Source: Rhea pennata | Taxonomy: Eukaryota > Chordata > Aves > Rheiformes > Rheidae | Direction of reading: 5' to 3' | Length of the DNA stretch: 64,000 bases | NCBI RefSeq assembly: GCF_028389875.1 | Contig: NW_026907680.1 | Coordinates: 1,984,001 to 2,048,000, forward strand | Notes under the pieces: model-generated | The model's database searches: none | What the model saw: only the letters and a program-made list of their open reading frames with translations | Told to the model about the DNA's origin: nothing | Made by a program: the position numbers and the translations under genes | In this document: positions 63,480 to 64,000 of the stretch, piece by piece | Layout of the letters: every line of letters begins with the position of its first letter | Position numbering within the stretch: position 1 is the first letter of the stretch

Positions 63480-64000
63480 AAACCAGAAAGACACCACTCG
63501 CAAGGAAGGGCCCCGCGTGTCCTTTGCTGCTTCTGTGAATTCTGGGCAAACAGACACATGGCCCAGCTGCTAGGAAGAGCAGCCTTTCCCAAAGGGGGAA
63601 TATGCAGGACAGGTCTCATCTCCTGCAGGACTCCCTCAGGAAGTGCAGGGACCCAGCATGCCTGCCTGCAGGCCCACAAGCTTCCTCCTCACACTGCTCC
63701 AGGCCTTCCCTCTACCCCTGGGGAGAGAGCTCCTTCTCAGCTTTCCAAAGCAAACCCTCCAGGTCAACACTGCAGCCTGTCTGACAGCTCCTGAGCAGGC
63801 TCCTGTGCAGGCACATCAGACAAGGCCCCTTTCCTCCAGCTTTCCACCCTCTTAGGAAATTCTAATCTAGACCTCCACAGCCCTTGCAATCCCTCCCAAG
63901 CTCAGGGCAGAGCATCTGCAAAGAACAGCCTCCATTCCTGGGCCCCTAGTGGAACAAAGGCCTTCACAAGGTGGGAGCCAGCACAGAGCTCAGCAGAACC
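63480..64000. other. Right edge, probable continuation of the C copy
   Basis: The last 40 bases (GGGAGCCAGCACAGAGCTC) resemble the repeated unit sequence near 18150 and 57520, so further unit-like DNA probably lies beyond the window. No complete exon seen. Confidence 0.4.

Overview
The window looks like nuclear DNA of a bird. The supports are a TMEM209 gene with small vertebrate-type exons, several 5'-truncated CR1 LINE tails ending in the ATTCTGTGATTCTGTG-type terminus, and LTR-like insertions. The species cannot be named from the sequence. It is a segmentally duplicated, partly palindromic locus containing one well-known gene and several unfamiliar duplicated ones.

Layout. (1) 1-14.5 kb: complete TMEM209 on the minus strand (coding 12611 down to 609, 14 coding exons, 560 codons) and its CpG-rich promoter, which is internally duplicated. 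(2) 14.7-20.7 kb: 'A-block', a minus-strand copy of an unrecognised multi-exon gene family built from about 1.65-kb tandem units and ending in a serine-rich exon. (3) 21.7-27.2 kb: a cluster of unrecognised plus-strand exons, also present inverted at 38.2-40.6 kb and 49.6-53.1 kb. (4) 28.1-29.8 kb: a minus-strand CARD gene with a frameshift. (5) 30.3-35.4 kb: centre of the palindrome, with a plus-strand 'B' copy of the tandem-unit family. (6) 35.5-48.3 kb: right arm, inverted relative to the left. It holds an apparently intact three-exon CARD-only gene (36251-37306, 115 aa) and a 5'-truncated TMEM209 (exons 9-15) joined to CARD-side DNA at about 40.58 kb. (7) 48.3-49.6 kb: unassigned DNA and a solo LTR. 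(8) 49.6-53.1 kb: third copy of the exon cluster. (9) 53.2-64 kb: 'C-block', the longest copy of the tandem-unit family, running off the right edge.

How it fits together. Inverted duplication plus loss of about 14.8 kb created a right arm in which the CARD gene and TMEM209 exons 9-15 lie in the same direction. The arms differ by point changes and indels, so they are not a trivial mirror artefact, although an assembly or haplotype error cannot be excluded from sequence alone. The two arms have decayed reciprocally. The left TMEM209 is full length but has lost the AG of one splice acceptor, while the right is truncated with that acceptor intact. The left CARD gene is frameshifted, while the right one is open. 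A CR1 present in two of three copies of the exon cluster gives a relative order for the duplications.

Limits: exon calls for TMEM209 rest on my memory of the human protein and on phase-perfect splice sites. The CARD gene model rests on a recognisable domain and matching phases. The tandem-unit family and the exon cluster are described but not identified.
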